Source: Prorocentrum cordatum
Lineage: Eukaryota > Sar > Dinophyceae > Prorocentrales > Prorocentraceae
Reading direction: 5' to 3'
Length of the DNA: 64,000 nt
Assembly: GCA_963575745.1 (NCBI GenBank)
Contig: CAUYUJ010006369.1
Coordinates: forward strand, 324,945 to 388,944
This document shows, piece after piece, positions 52,759 through 63,852 of the stretch. The translations under genes were made by a program, and so were the position numbers. The notes below the pieces were generated by a model. The model was not told the origin of the DNA. It made no database searches and saw nothing but the letters and a program-made list of their open reading frames with translations. How positions within the stretch are numbered: the stretch's first letter is position 1; every line of letters begins with the position of its first letter.

Positions 52759-52775
52759 ATTAAAGAAACAAAAAT
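52517..52775. repeat. A-rich tract
   Basis: About 260 bp that are more than 85% A, with scattered G, C and T. It could be an expanded poly(A) tail of the LINE, or of a retroposed copy inside composite K, or simply a microsatellite. Confidence 0.9.
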
Positions 52776-54995
52776 TTCCGTGGATGTCTCGCGCGTGCCG
52801 CGTCCCGCACGCAGGAATTTTGATTTCTTTGGGTTTTGACAGGATTTCTCAAGCGAAACGCTTTTTTTTTATAATTTGTTGAGGATGTCTCGAGCGAAAC
52901 GCTGGTTTTGCAAAATTGGGGGATGTCTCGAGCGGGGGCCTCATGGGGGGCCAGAATTCAGAGGATATCTCAGGCGCAATGTTTGTTTTCGTGTCCCGCT
53001 CGCAGGAATTCCGAGGATGTCTCGCGCGTGCCGCGTCCCGCGCGTAGGAATTCGGATGATTGTGATAGGATTTCTCGAGCGAAACGCTTGTCCCCAGCAC
53101 GTTCAGTAGCGCGTCCCCTTGGCACGTCCCGCGTTTCGACCCCATGGCACGTCCCCTGGCACGTCGCCTGGCGCATCCCTTGGGACGTTTCGCGGCGCGT
53201 CCTCCTGGCATGTTCCCCTGTCCATTAGCTCTGGGGCAGCTACTATGTGTTCAGGCAGCTCGAGCTTAAAATCCAGATCAGTTCGGTCAGGACTCGGATG
53301 CAAAGGAGGACTCGATCCACGAGGCTATAGAGCACAATCGCGCCATGGCACATCGCAATTCAGCACGGCGCAGCACAGCACAGACTTCGGCAAGGTACAT
53401 CAAGATCGATACACTCAGCATTGCAACCTGGCTCGTTCCTTGGCACGTTCAGTGGGGCGTCCCTTGGCGAGTCCCCCTGGCACGTCGCGTGGCGCGTCCC
53501 CTGGCACATCCCGTGGCACATCCATTGGCACGTTCCGTAGCGCGTCCCCTTGGCACGTCCCGCGGTGCGACCCCATGGCACGTCCCCTGGCACGTCGCCT
53601 GGCGCATCCCTTGGGGACGTTTCGCGGCGCGTCCTCCTGGCATGTCCCCCTGTCAATTAGCTCTGGGCCAGCTACTATGTGTTCAGGCAGCTCGAGCTTC
53701 AGATCATATCAGTTCGGTCAGAGACGGTGCAAAGGAGGACCGTCCACGAGGCAATAGACAAGTCGCGCCATGGCCACCATCGTACAGACCGAAGGTCTGC
53801 AGCACAGCACAGCCCTCGGCAGGGTACATCAAGATCGATACACTCAGCATTGCTTTGCCGTCACCCAATCAGGTGTCTTGGAAAAACGATGCCAGTGTTA
53901 CAGTTCCTATATTTCCTGTTCTGGATAATTGGTTGAGGATGTCTCGAGCGAAACGCTGGTTTTGCAAAATTGGAGGATGTCTCGAGCGGTGGCCTCGTGG
54001 GGGGCCAGAATTCAAAGGAAGTCTCAGGCGAAATGCTTGTTTTCACGTCCCGCTCGCAGGAATTCCGAGGATGTCTCGCGCGTGCAGCGTCCCGCGCGTA
54101 GGAATTCAGATGCTTTTGACAGGATGTCTCGAGCGAAACGCTTGTCCCCAGCACGTTCCGTAGCGCGTCCCCTTGGCAGGTCCCGCGTTGCGACCCCATG
54201 GCACGTCCCTTGGCACGTCGCTTGGCGCGTCCCTTGAGACGTTCTGCGTCGCGTCCTCCTGGCATGTTCCCCTGTCCATTAGCTCTGGGGCAGCTACTAT
54301 GTGTTCAGGCAGCTCGAGCTTAAGATCCAGATCAGTTCGGTCAGGACTCGGATGCAAAGGAGGACTCGATCCACGAGGCTATAGAGCACAATCGCGCCAT
54401 GGCACATCGCAATTCAGCACGGCGCAGCACAGCACTGATTTCGGCACGGTACATCAAGGTCGATACACTCAGCATTGCAACTTGGCACGTTCCTTGGCAC
54501 GTTCCGTGGGGCGTCCTTTGGCGAGTCCCCCTGGCACGTCGCGTGGCGCGTCCCCTGGCACATTCCGTGGCACATCCATTGGCACGTTCCGTAGCGCGTC
54601 CCCTTGGCACGTCCCGCGGTGCGACCCCATGGCACGTCCCCTGGCACGTCGCCTGGCGCATCCCTTGGGACGTTTCGCGGCGCGTCCTCCTGGCATGTTC
54701 CCCTGTCCATTAGCTCTGGGGCAGCTACTATGTGTTCAGGCAGCTCGAGCTTAAGATCCAGATCAGTTCGGTCAGGACTCGGATGCAAAGGAGGACTCGA
54801 TCCACGAGGCTATAGAGCACAATCGCGCCATGGCACATCGCAATTCAGCACGGCGCAGCACAGCACAGCCCTCGGCAGGGTACATCAAGATCGATACCTT
54901 CAGTATTGCATTTGCCCGTCACCCAATCAGGTGTCTTTGAAAACGCTGCCATGTGTTACAGTTCTACATTCCTTTCCGGGTTCGTGGGTCGATCA
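52776..54995 (+). repeat. Composite repeat K, copies 2-3 bodies and tails
   Basis: More GTCTCGAGCGAAACGC units (52845-53095 and 53930-54145), TTGGCACGTCCC bodies (53100-53850 and 54150-54905), and two tails (CACCCAATCAGGTGTCTTG at 53852, CACCCAATCAGGTGTCTTTG at 54920). Each body ends with GAGGCTATAGAGCACAATCG. Confidence 0.8.
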
Positions 54996-56505
54996 TGTAG
55001 TAGGTTAACCCCCCGGCCCCCCTGCGACTTGGGCCGGCGAAATTATTCTGCGATAAATTACGTGCGGGAGCAGGGCCGGCGAATTAAAATGTGAGGATGT
55101 CTCGAGCGAAACGCTTGTTTTTCAGAATTTGTTGAGGATGTCTCGAGCGAGACGCTTGTTTTTTATTATAGATTGTCCTCTCCTGGGGACTTGAATTCTG
55201 AGGATCTCTCAAGTGGATTGCTTGTTTTCACGTGCCCAGGTCTTGAGGATGTCTCGAGCGAGACGCTTGGTTTCACGCCTCCAGGTGGCCCAGACAGATG
55301 TCTAGCATGAGGATTTGTTGAGGATGTCTCGAACCAGAGGCTTGTTTTCACGTGTCCAGGTCGCCCAGGCGGATGTCTAGCATGAGCATTTGTTGAGGAT
55401 GTCTCGAGCGAGACGCTTGTTTGCACGTGTCCAGGTTGCCCAGGCGGATGTCTAGCATGAGGATATGCTGACAACGTCTTGAGCGAAACGCGTGTTTTCA
55501 CGTGTCCAGGTCGCCCAGGCACAGCACAGCCCTCGGCACGGTACATCAATATCGATACCCTGAGCATTGCAGCCTGGCATGTTGCCTGGCACGTTCCGCG
55601 GAGCGTCCCGTGGCGAGTCCCCTGGCACGTCGCGCGGTGCACGTCCATTGGCACGTTCCGTAGCGCGTCCCCTTGGCACGTCCCGCGGTGCGTGCCCATG
55701 GCACGTCCCCTGGCACGTCGCCTGGCGCGTCCCTTGGGACGTTCCGCGGCGCGTCCTCTTGGCATGTTCCCTCTGTCGATTAGTTCTGGGGCAGCTACCA
55801 TCTGCTCAGGCAGCTCGAGCTTACGATCCAGATCAGTTCGGTGAGGACTCGGATGCCAGGGAGGACTCGATCCACAACGCTATATAGAGCACAATCGCGG
55901 CATGGCACATCGCAGTTCAGCACGGCCCAGCACAGCACAGCCGTCGGCACGGTACATCAAGATCGATACACTCAACTATGCACCTTGGCACGTTCCTTGG
56001 CGCGTTCCGTGGCGAGTCCACCTGGCACGTCGCGCGGCGCGTCCCCTGGCACGTCCCTCGGCACGTCCATTGGCACGTTCCGTAGCGCGTCCCCTTGGCA
56101 CGTCCCGCGGTGCGTCCCCATGGCACGTCCCCTGGCACGTCGCCTGGCGCGTCCCTCGGGACGTTCCGCGGCGCGTCCTCCTGGCATGTTCTCTCTGTCG
56201 ATTAGTTCTGGGGCAGCTACCATCTGCTCAGGCAGCTCGAGCTTACGCTCCAGATCAGTTCGGTGAGGACTCGGATGCCAGGGAGGACTTGATTCACAAC
56301 GCTATATATATATGAGAGAGAGAGAGCACAGTCGCGGCATGGCACATCGCAGTTCAGCACGGCGTCGCACAGCACAGCCCTCGGCACAGTACATCATCAT
56401 CGATACATTCAGCATTGCATGTGCCCGTCGCCCAATCAGGTGTCTTTAAACTGTTGCAATGCCTTACATTTCTATATTCCTTTCCGGGTTCGTGGGTCGA
56501 TCATG
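54996..56505 (+). repeat. Composite repeat K, copy 4
   Basis: The most complete copy. Head GTAGGTTAACCCCCCGGCCC (54996), seven GTCTCGAGCGAGACGCTTG-type units (55090-55500), two bodies of about 415 and 440 bp, tail ending GGTTCGTGGGTCGATCATG at 56505. Its head abuts the previous tail, so copies 3 and 4 are in tandem. Confidence 0.8.
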
Positions 56506-56625
56506 TTTTTCTTCTGAGGAGCAGAGGAGCAGCTCTGACAACAGCTCCGATTCTGAATTCGAATTCAGGGGACCCACACTTTTCTTCGCCAATGGATCAA
56601 TACGAGGAACCGCCTTGGGGTTTCC

Positions 56626-57123
56626 TTGATGACGCTCAAACAACCACATGAGAACTGGCCAGCATGCACTCACGGCTGGGATTCCGGAAAGCTTGCATGT
56701 CCAATTGAAATAGGTGACGTCAGTTCCAGTGAGAATGTACAATCCGCCTCTGAGCAGCATCAACGTTTGGCAAACAACGCGTGTCAGTATTTGAATACTC
56801 CAGCACCGCTGAAGACATCACCCTCCCTGGCGCGTTAGGATAATATTGTGTTTTAGCGTTGTCACCGGGCGGTATTGGTTCCCGTGGCTTGCGTTTTGGA
56901 AGAGAGTTGCGACTATACGCAGGTTCCTCCAACGCATCAGAGTCTCAACTGGGAGATGCTTCATAACATATTTGGCAAGGTTGGAAGCGATGGCATGGAT
57001 CACTTGCGGGTCCCACTTAGACATGTCCTGGCTGTCATCGGTGATCTAAGGATCTCCCAGGACGAAGCACTTGCCGTTTGCACGCGTTTATTCCATTTTG
57101 ATATTGTAAAGATGTCACCTTGA
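56626..57123 (+). CDS. Hypothetical ORF pair, possibly a gene fragment
   Basis: Two overlapping frames of lower G+C than the surroundings. 56875-57123 gives 82 aa (VLEESCDYTQVPPTHQSLNW, IFGKVGSDGMDHLRVPLRHV, DEALAVCTRLFHFDIVKMSP) and ends TGA. The upstream frame 56626-56838 (GKLACPIEIGDVSSSENVQS) is less convincing. The composition looks protein-like and helical, but no family is recognised. It could be an exon or a broken gene. Confidence 0.3.
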
Positions 57124-57124
57124 T

Positions 57125-57403
57125 ATGGCGGAATGTGTACTGCGCATCAGAAACACTGCAGAACTTGCGCTGAGTTATCTCAAGGAAATCAAATACATCA
57201 AACAAAGATGTGGGTGCGCAAGTGTCAGGAATCGCGTCGATGGTGACTGCAATTTCAAAACCGCGATTGACGAATTAGACGATGAGTCAGATGATGGGAA
57301 AAAGGGCGGGGCAGCAGCTGCAGATGACGACGGCTCCTACGAAGACGAGATCGAGGAAAGGCAAGCAGAGCGAGGCGGCGAGGAACTCACCAGCGAGCGT
57401 TGA
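57125..57403 (+). CDS. Hypothetical acidic ORF
   Basis: 92 aa from ATG 57125 (MAECVLRIRNTAELALSYLK, QRCGCASVRNRVDGDCNFKT) with an acidic tail (DELDDESDDGKKGG, DDDGSYEDEIEERQAERGGE). It begins one base after the stop of the preceding ORF, so both could be one gene split by a frameshift. No family recognised. Confidence 0.35.
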   Translation: MAECVLRIRNTAELALSYLKEIKYIKQRCGCASVRNRVDGDCNFKTAIDELDDESDDGKKGGAAAADDDGSYEDEIEERQAERGGEELTSER

Positions 57404-57544
57404 AGGAGACGTCAGAGCTGTGGCCGCGCGACGAGATAGCAGGCGGCGGTCTTGGTACAGCATCGCCAATAGATGCGCCATTGCCTGTTGCAGGTGAGCC
57501 ACCTGCGCGCGCAGGGGCCGTCGACGGCGCGGCCCCGTCAGTGA

Positions 57545-57955
57545 ATGGATGCATCTGAGCTTGCTGCGCCCGATGCCGAAGTTGCGGCGGCTGTGGCGCC
57601 TGCGCCGGCGCCTGCAGCTGCTGCCGAAGACGCGTCGGCGCCTGAGCCAGCGGCGCCTGGGCCAGCGCTTGCGCCCGCCGCCGAGGATGCAACGGCGCTC
57701 GTGCCACTGCCAGCGCCTGCGGCCGCCGCTGAAACAGCAGCGGCGGCGCAAGTGGCGGCGCCAGAAGGCGCTCTTGGAGAGGGGCGAGACCGCTGCATCC
57801 ATGGAAGCAGACTCAGCCGGCCGCCTTCAGACGTTGGCCGCGGCGTCCCAGCCGCTGCCCGAGGCCGAGGCCGCGCCTCCTCAGGCCGCAGAAGGCAGTG
57901 GCCGGTAGGCAGTCAATGCCAGGTCTGCGGGGCGGAGGTTAAACAGACAAGGTGA
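57545..57955 (+). CDS. Ala/Pro-rich ORF, doubtful
   Basis: 136 aa, dominated by AAAPAPAPAAAAEDASAPEP-type repeats with internal duplications (PAAEDA.AL.P). The reverse strand is also open. It may be a low-complexity region only. Confidence 0.25.
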   Translation: MDASELAAPDAEVAAAVAPAPAPAAAAEDASAPEPAAPGPALAPAAEDATALVPLPAPAAAAETAAAAQVAAPEGALGEGRDRCIHGSRLSRPPSDVGRGVPAAARGRGRASSGRRRQWPVGSQCQVCGAEVKQTR

Positions 57956-58700
57956 TTCCGCAGCTTCGCTCGCAGTCCTGCGCCCCCGCGGAGGGGCGAA
58001 GGCGGCACCCGAGGTGTGCGCCCCCAGCAGGGGCGGGGGGGGCCGCGGCCGCTGCGCCGGAGGCGCTGGGTGGGCGCTCGAAAGAAGCCATGCGCTTCGC
58101 GCGCGGCCCCCAGTGCCATTCGATGTGATCTGTCCAACCGCAGCATCTTTTCAATGATGTCCGACTTGTCCTCGGGCGCCGCATCGGGCGATTGCGCGGC
58201 GTTTTACTGAAGCTCATGAAAGAGAAGCCACTGAGAAACAGCATGTTATTCGACTCGAGAGATCACCAGTGGAGTTGCCGATTGAGTTTTTGACGCGCTG
58301 CTGCTCGCCCTGCCAGGCGCCGCCCACGAAGCGCCATCGCGGGCGCTCAGCCTGGCGCCTCGCTGACGTCCGAAGTCGGCGCCCCCCTGCAAGGGCTGGG
58401 ATTCTTGTCCAGAGTTGACGAACATCTCCACGACAATGTCGAGCTCCCGTTGAAACGGAAAGCGTCGCAGAGCGCTGCGTAGATTGACGCGCGGGACATA
58501 GTGGTCAGAATGCTCAGCAGATGCGGCGATGATCAGTGGCGCGCGCGCAATCATATGCCGGCCCGCAAGTAGTCAGGAGAATCTTATGCCGGCCCGCAAG
58601 TAGTCAGGAGCCCCCCGGTATCTTTCATTGCTGTTCATCCGTTGCCAGTCCATTCGAATCTGAGTGCATTGCATGATTCCTGTATTATTCGTCCCTTCTG
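57956..58700. other. Intergenic
   Basis: No gene. A 31-bp direct repeat (ATGCCGGCCCGCAAGTAGTC at 58555 and 58586). Confidence 0.5.
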
Positions 58701-59237
58701 ATTTCGGAGTCGATACTATTCGATGGAACAAACCGTTCGTTCGGTGACGTACTGGTTTCTCCATAGCTGCTACATGGTTGATCCGTTATTGCTGCATTGT
58801 TGCTACATTGTGTCTTCAGTCGAGTTCCATCATCATGACATCATTGCTCCATTTGTGTTCCATGCTTCCTCCATTATTTGTTCACCATTGCTCCATTATT
58901 CCTCCATTAGCTTTCAACCCATCTCTGGTTCGCCATATTCTGGAGACCTGGCGCAGCACGACCTCCCTGAACAACATGTGCTGCATCAGTGCTACACGTT
59001 TTGTTAACTCAATTTGGGCAGCCTACCTATGTTCACACAACTATTATTCCAGTGGAGATGTCTGATTGTGCTATTTCTCTTGTGGTCATCACGGTTCTTT
59101 TCCTGGGACTGCAGCGCTTCATTATTTCGTGGATGTTGTTCGATATTTGTTTCGTCATTGATTCATGGTTGCTCCGTGGCTGCTCCGTGCGTGGTCCGTT
59201 ATTGTCTCATGTGTCGTTTCATTTTCAGTATCATTTT
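58701..59237. other. A+T-richer segment with TTGCTCCATTATT phrases
   Basis: GCTGCATTGTTGCTACATTG, TTGCTCCATTATTCCTCCATT and similar phrases repeat loosely. No ORF of note. Composition differs clearly from both flanks. Confidence 0.5.
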
Positions 59238-60203
59238 CCCGGAAAGGGCGCAGGCCCATGGTTCTCTTTTTCCCGGAAAGGGCGTAGGCACAGGGTTCTT
59301 TTTTAGAGGTTTACCCCCGGAGATGGGCCGGCGAATTTATTTTGCGATAAATGACGAGGTCGCGAAGGGCCGGCGAATTAAAATTTGAGGATGTCTCGAG
59401 CGAAACGCTTGTTGTTCACAATTTGTTGAGGATGTCTCGAGCAAAACGCTTGTTTTGTGTTAAAGATTGTCCTCTCCTGGGGACCTGAATTCGGAGGATC
59501 TCTCAAGTGAAATGCTTGTTTTCACGTGCCCAGGTCTTGAGGATGTCTCGAGCGAGACGCTTGGTTTCACGCCTCCAGGTTGCCCAGACAGATGTCTAGC
59601 ATGAGGATTTGTTGAGGATTTCTCGAACCAGAGGCTTGTTTTCACGTGCCCAGGTCGCCCAGGCGGATGTCTAGCATGAGGATGTGTCGAGGAAGTCTCG
59701 ATCGAGACGCTTGTTTGCACGTGTCCAGGTTACCCAGGCGGATGTCCAGCGTGAGGATGCGCTGAGAACGTCTTGAGCGAAACGCGTGTTTTCACGTGTC
59801 CAGGTCGCCCAGGCACAGCACAGCCCTCGGCACGGTACATCAATATCGATACCTTGAGCATTGCAGCTTGGCATGTGGCGCGTCCTCCTGGCATGCCCCC
59901 TTGTCAATTAGCTCTGGGGCAGCTACTATGTGCTCAGGCAGCTCGAGTTTAAAATCCAGATCAGGTCGGTCAGGACTCGGATGCAAAGGAGGACTCGATC
60001 CATAACCAACGCTATAGAGCACAATCACGGCATGGTACATCGCAATTCAGTGCGGCGCAGCACAGCACAGCCCTCGGCACGGTACATCAAGATCGATATA
60101 TTCAGCATTGCATTTGCCCGTCGCCCAATCAGGTGTTTTTGAAGCGTTGGCATGCCTTACATTTTTGTATTCCTTTCCGGGTTCGTGTGTCGATCATGCT
60201 TAG
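59238..60203 (+). repeat. Composite repeat K, copy 5
   Basis: Head start TTCCCGGAAAGGGCGCAGGC present twice (59237 and 59268). Six GTCTCGAGCG units follow at 59385-59790, then a body with an internal deletion (GGCATGTGGCGCGTCCTCC at 59870) and the tail ending TTCGTGTGTCGATCATG at 60198. Confidence 0.8.
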
Positions 60204-60583
60204 GAGAAGAAATGGAGGAGGGGGGGCTTGGGGGCTTGGGATGGGGAGGAAAAGGAAAGGACGGGACGGAGGTCAATTGCCTTCGCTTCCCCCCCCCGAA
60301 GGCCCCGCTGCCAGCCTCGGCGCTGCAGCGGGCAGGGTGCACAGAGGACAACCTGCTGACGCGGACCGTGCGTGCGGGGTGGTGCGGTGGGCGTCACCGG
60401 CAGCTGAAGTCGGCATCCCGTGCAGGGTTTCGGTGGGCATCCCCAGACCTCCGACGTCTCGGGAAACTCGAGGCGGAGGTTTTCGGAAGTTTTTGGCCAG
60501 AACCGGTCCGGGTGACTTTTCTGGAATTTTCGGCCGGAACAGGGACCGCCGAAGAGGAATAAACAGCACAAGCACAAAGTTTC
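60204..60583. other. Intergenic, nothing recognised
   Basis: No domain-like ORF. Confidence 0.5.
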
Positions 60584-60708
60584 GGAGGTCCAGGTGGATG
60601 CCTCGGAAGATGTGTTGGGACCCCTCGGCGCCGCCCCTGGCGCGGTCCGCGCGCCAGGGAGGTGGGTCCAGCGCCGATTCAAGAAATCCGCGCGGAGCTC
60701 CAAAAGCC
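60584..60708. repeat. Palindromic GC-rich element, family B, copy 2
   Basis: Arms GGAGGTCCAGGTGGATGCCT and AATCCGCGCGGAGCTCC around CCGCCCCTGGCGCGGTCCGC; imperfect inverted repeat of about 40 bp. Confidence 0.7.
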
Positions 60709-60893
60709 TATGGTAATGAAGTTGTTCGTTGTTGAATGAGGGATTTAGCGTGTTTCTGCACGTTTTCTTCTTCGCGCTCTTGTTGTTCGGCGTGGACCTG
60801 TTCCGAAAGTTTTTGTGTATGCCGCTTGTTCTGCCGGGTCCGCCGAGAGATTCGAAGAACACACAATAGCCGAAGTTCGGAGTCTCGTGTTGA

Positions 60894-61360
60894 TCGTTTT
60901 CTTATTCATTGTTTTGCCGATCGGCGCGGGCCTTCGCACCCCCCCCTCCCACCCCTGGAGTAGATCTTGGCTGTTTTGGGCGCCTGTTTCACGCAGGTGG
61001 AGTCTCCCCGACGGGACGCACGGTTGCAAACAGTCGCATTGAGCAGAGGTCCGGAGCCAGGCCCCCCCTCCGCCCCCATTTCCGCCCAATGTCGAAACGC
61101 TGAATAAGACAACGTGTACGTGCGGAAGTTTTGGGTTTGGCGCCAGACCCCTCTCCCTTGGCGAGATGAGCGCGGCAGGGGGGGACTCGGCGTCACCCCA
61201 ACATACTAGTACTATGCGTGCTTCGCCCCTCCCAGGGGCGACGCGCGCGCGCCGAGAAATTTTATAGTACATGCTCTGTGGCGGACGTTTCCTGGCCATA
61301 CCTCCCGGGAGACGATCTACTGTGAGGTGGTTACACTCTGATGTCCAGGCCGACCGCACG
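60894..61360. repeat. Dispersed repeats H (copy 2) and I (copy 3)
   Basis: 60894-61105 matches 24985-25210. 61188-61350 matches 22905-23310 in part (CGGCGTCACCCCA, GGGGCGACGCGCGCGC, CGTTTCCTGGCCATACCTCC). Confidence 0.65.
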
Positions 61361-61434
61361 CCTCCGAGGAGGACACGTGGTAACAGTGTGTCCTCGTGCG
61401 CCGCCCTCCTGATCTCCTCGTCCTCTTGCCCTCC

Positions 61435-61635
61435 TGCCCTCCCCTCATCCTCCTCCCTTCTTCCTGCCCTCCTGATCTCCTTCTCCTCCTCCCTCTCCTC
61501 CTCCTACTCCTCCTCCTCCTCCCGCCTCCTCTTCCTCTTCCCGCCTCCCCCTCTTCCCCCTCCTCCTCCTCCCGCCTCCTCTTCCTCCTCCTCTTCCTCC
61601 TCCCCCTCCTCCCCCTCCTCCCCCTCCTCCCACCT
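61435..61635. repeat. CTC/CCT microsatellite
   Basis: Imperfect CTCCTCCTCCCGCCTCCTCTTCC. Confidence 0.9.
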
Positions 61636-61814
61636 GCCTTGTTCGGGTTGTTCGAGCAGTTCATTTTCCAGTGAGCCGGGCTATCTTGGCGTCCTGCCCC
61701 CTCGCGGGGCCCTTTCTCTAGGACCTGTTTTTCTTCTTTCTACTCTCTCCTGCCTTCTAACTGCCTCATACATTCGGGGAACAAGCAATGACATAAGCGT
61801 ACACTTTCGGAGAT

Positions 61815-61937
61815 CTGCGCGAATTTCTCGGATCGGTGCTGGCCCTCCCCTTTCTGGCGCGCGGTGCGCGCCAGGGGCGGCGCCGGAGGCGCCGCCAGGG
61901 GGCCCCAGCGCCAGTCCGAGTAACCCGCGCGGACTTC
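61815..61937. repeat. Palindromic GC-rich element, family B, copy 3
   Basis: Left GGAGATCTGCGCGAATTTCT then CGGATCGGTGCTGGCCC; right GGGGCCCCAGCGCCAGTCCG then AGTAACCCGCGCGGACTTCC; core GGGGCGGCGCCGGAGGCGCC. Confidence 0.75.
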
Positions 61938-62177
61938 CTAAACATTTGTATGTCATGGTTGGTTCCCTTATACACGGCCTCCTACCTCTCGCTTGTATCA
62001 TGCCCACCGCTTGCGCAGCTGTGGCAACTCGTCGTGAGCCCCATGGGATGTCCAGCGGAGAGCGTGCACGCGCGGACTCAAACTCTTGCCCCTTGCCCTG
62101 TTATGCTGCCAGCTGCGCAGCTGTGGCCGCTCTCGTGAGGTCCTGGGCTTGAAGAAGGACAAATTGCATAGACATGA

Positions 62178-62290
62178 ACTGTCGACGGTCCGCCCCCTGG
62201 CGGCGCCACTGGCGCCGCCCCTGGCGCGCTCCGCGCGCCGGGGAGGGGGGTCCAGCGCCGATCCAAGAAATCTGCGCGGACCGTCAAGAG
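62178..62290. repeat. Palindromic GC-rich element, family B, copy 4 (left arm deleted)
   Basis: The right arm GGGGGGTCCAGCGCCGATCC AAGAAATCTGCGCGGACCGTC is complete. The left arm is reduced to GACGGTCCG. Confidence 0.7.
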
Positions 62291-63315
62291 ATTACGTTTG
62301 TGCAGTTGTTCTGTCCCCTATGGGATGTCCAACGAAGTGCGGGCACACGCAGATTCAAATGACTACTTATTCCTCTGATGAGGAGTTGGTGAGTGGCAAT
62401 CGCGGTGGCCAAGTTGCTGAGCGACTGAGGCTTGGCATTGCCTCCCGGTCGCCAGGCTTGGCCTTTCCTCCTCACCCTGGCTGCAGGTCTCGACGGTCTT
62501 CACGATTTGGATCGCCAACTATTTCGCAGCGTGATTAGAAGCCGGCAAGGAACGAGTGATTCAGAGTCTCGTGCATGTGGCCAAATAGTACCCCAGCCTC
62601 TGTGTCCTGACACCATCTCGGCTGCTCGTGTTCGGAATGGACATGTAACGAATGGCGTCTCGTGTTCTTGACTTGTTCGTCCACTTGTCAGCCCCCTCTC
62701 CCCCGACTGGTTTTCTCCCTGCGCTTGCTGGCTGATTATATAATCCAGCAGCTGCCGAGACTGCGAGTTTTCGGATTCATTGATGGTCAGTGCACGCAGC
62801 CTCGGCAGTCGCACCACGGATTGCCAGAAGAGCTCAAGCAACCTTGAAGAGCCTCGTGATCTTCCCTACCTCCTTACCCTCTACTCCGTCCCCCTTGAGG
62901 ACCCTCCCCCTCTTCCGCTGCCTGGGGATCCTCGCCCCCCTGCTCCCCTCCAGCTCCCCCTGGGAGGATCCTCACCCGCGGCGCGTTCGTGAACTTCGGG
63001 CAGTTAGACGGGGGCAAGGTGCCTGGAGGACAGAAGGCGGCGCGGGGACAAGCTTTGGGCTCAGGGAAAGAAGATGGAGGATGGAGGGTATGGTGGCGAA
63101 GGAGGAGGAGGACAATGACGACGACGAGCGTTGCGCGATCTCTATGGCCGTGGGTGATTGGATCGCCGAAGGGGGCCAGGCAGTCACGCCCAGGCGTGGC
63201 GACAGCAAGCAGGCCTCGAAGCAGTCCAACAGTGCACTGGCCAGTCACTCAGCTGTCCTCGAGCAACAAAGAGCGGCATAAACTTCCAGAGCTCCGCGCG
63301 GAGCTCTGGCAGTTC
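62291..63315. other. Intergenic, nothing recognised
   Basis: Short frames only. GGGGGAGGATCC / CCTCCCCCTC-rich and GAC-rich pieces; no family recognised. Confidence 0.5.
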
Positions 63316-63318
63316 ATG

Positions 63319-63372
<54 letters not shown>
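63316..63372. repeat. (GT)n microsatellite
   Basis: About 28 GT units. Confidence 0.97.
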
Positions 63373-63373
<1 letters not shown>

Positions 63374-63712
63374 CGTTTTTTCTTCCTCTGTTTCCGTCCC
63401 CCCCCACCCCGCCCCATCGCCTCCCACGTTCCGATCCCATCTCAGTCGGGAGGCGGAGCAGCAGGCGGGAGGAAAGGCTGGAGGGTCTTCGGTGAGGATG
63501 AAGGAGAGGACCCGCCTCTGCCGTCGCTTTTTCCTGCCCATCCCTTCTCACGCTCCACCGACCACGCCCACCACGCCCGATCCCCCCTACCACGCCCTCC
63601 GTCTCCGCCTCGCCCCGTCCCCACCTGGAGTCCAGACTTCGACGGGGCAGCGATGGCTCGGGTAGGACCAGGCATGCGTTGATCCTCGAAGAAGAACGGA
63701 ATAGATATAAAT

Positions 63713-63852
63713 TGTCGGAGTTCCGCGCGTATTTCTTGGATCGGCGTTGGGTCCCGCTGGCGGCGCCTCCAGCGCTGCCCCTGACGCGCTCCGCGCGCCA
63801 GTGAAGGAGGGCCAGCGTGGATTCAAGAAATTCGCGCGGACCTCCAAAAGTG
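63713..63852. repeat. Palindromic GC-rich element, family B, copy 5
   Basis: Left GGAGTTCCGCGCGTATTTCT then TGGATCGGCGTTGGGTCCC; right GAGGGCCAGCGTGGATTCAA then GAAATTCGCGCGGACCTCC. A 39-bp imperfect inverted repeat with a central GGCGCC palindrome. Confidence 0.8.

Noticed and set aside
53119-56315. Arg/Pro-rich ORFs with ARPLARPLGTSRGA repeats
   Set aside because: Translation of the TTGGCACGTCCC tandem repeats. Frames are lost between copies of the composite repeat, so no selection for coding.
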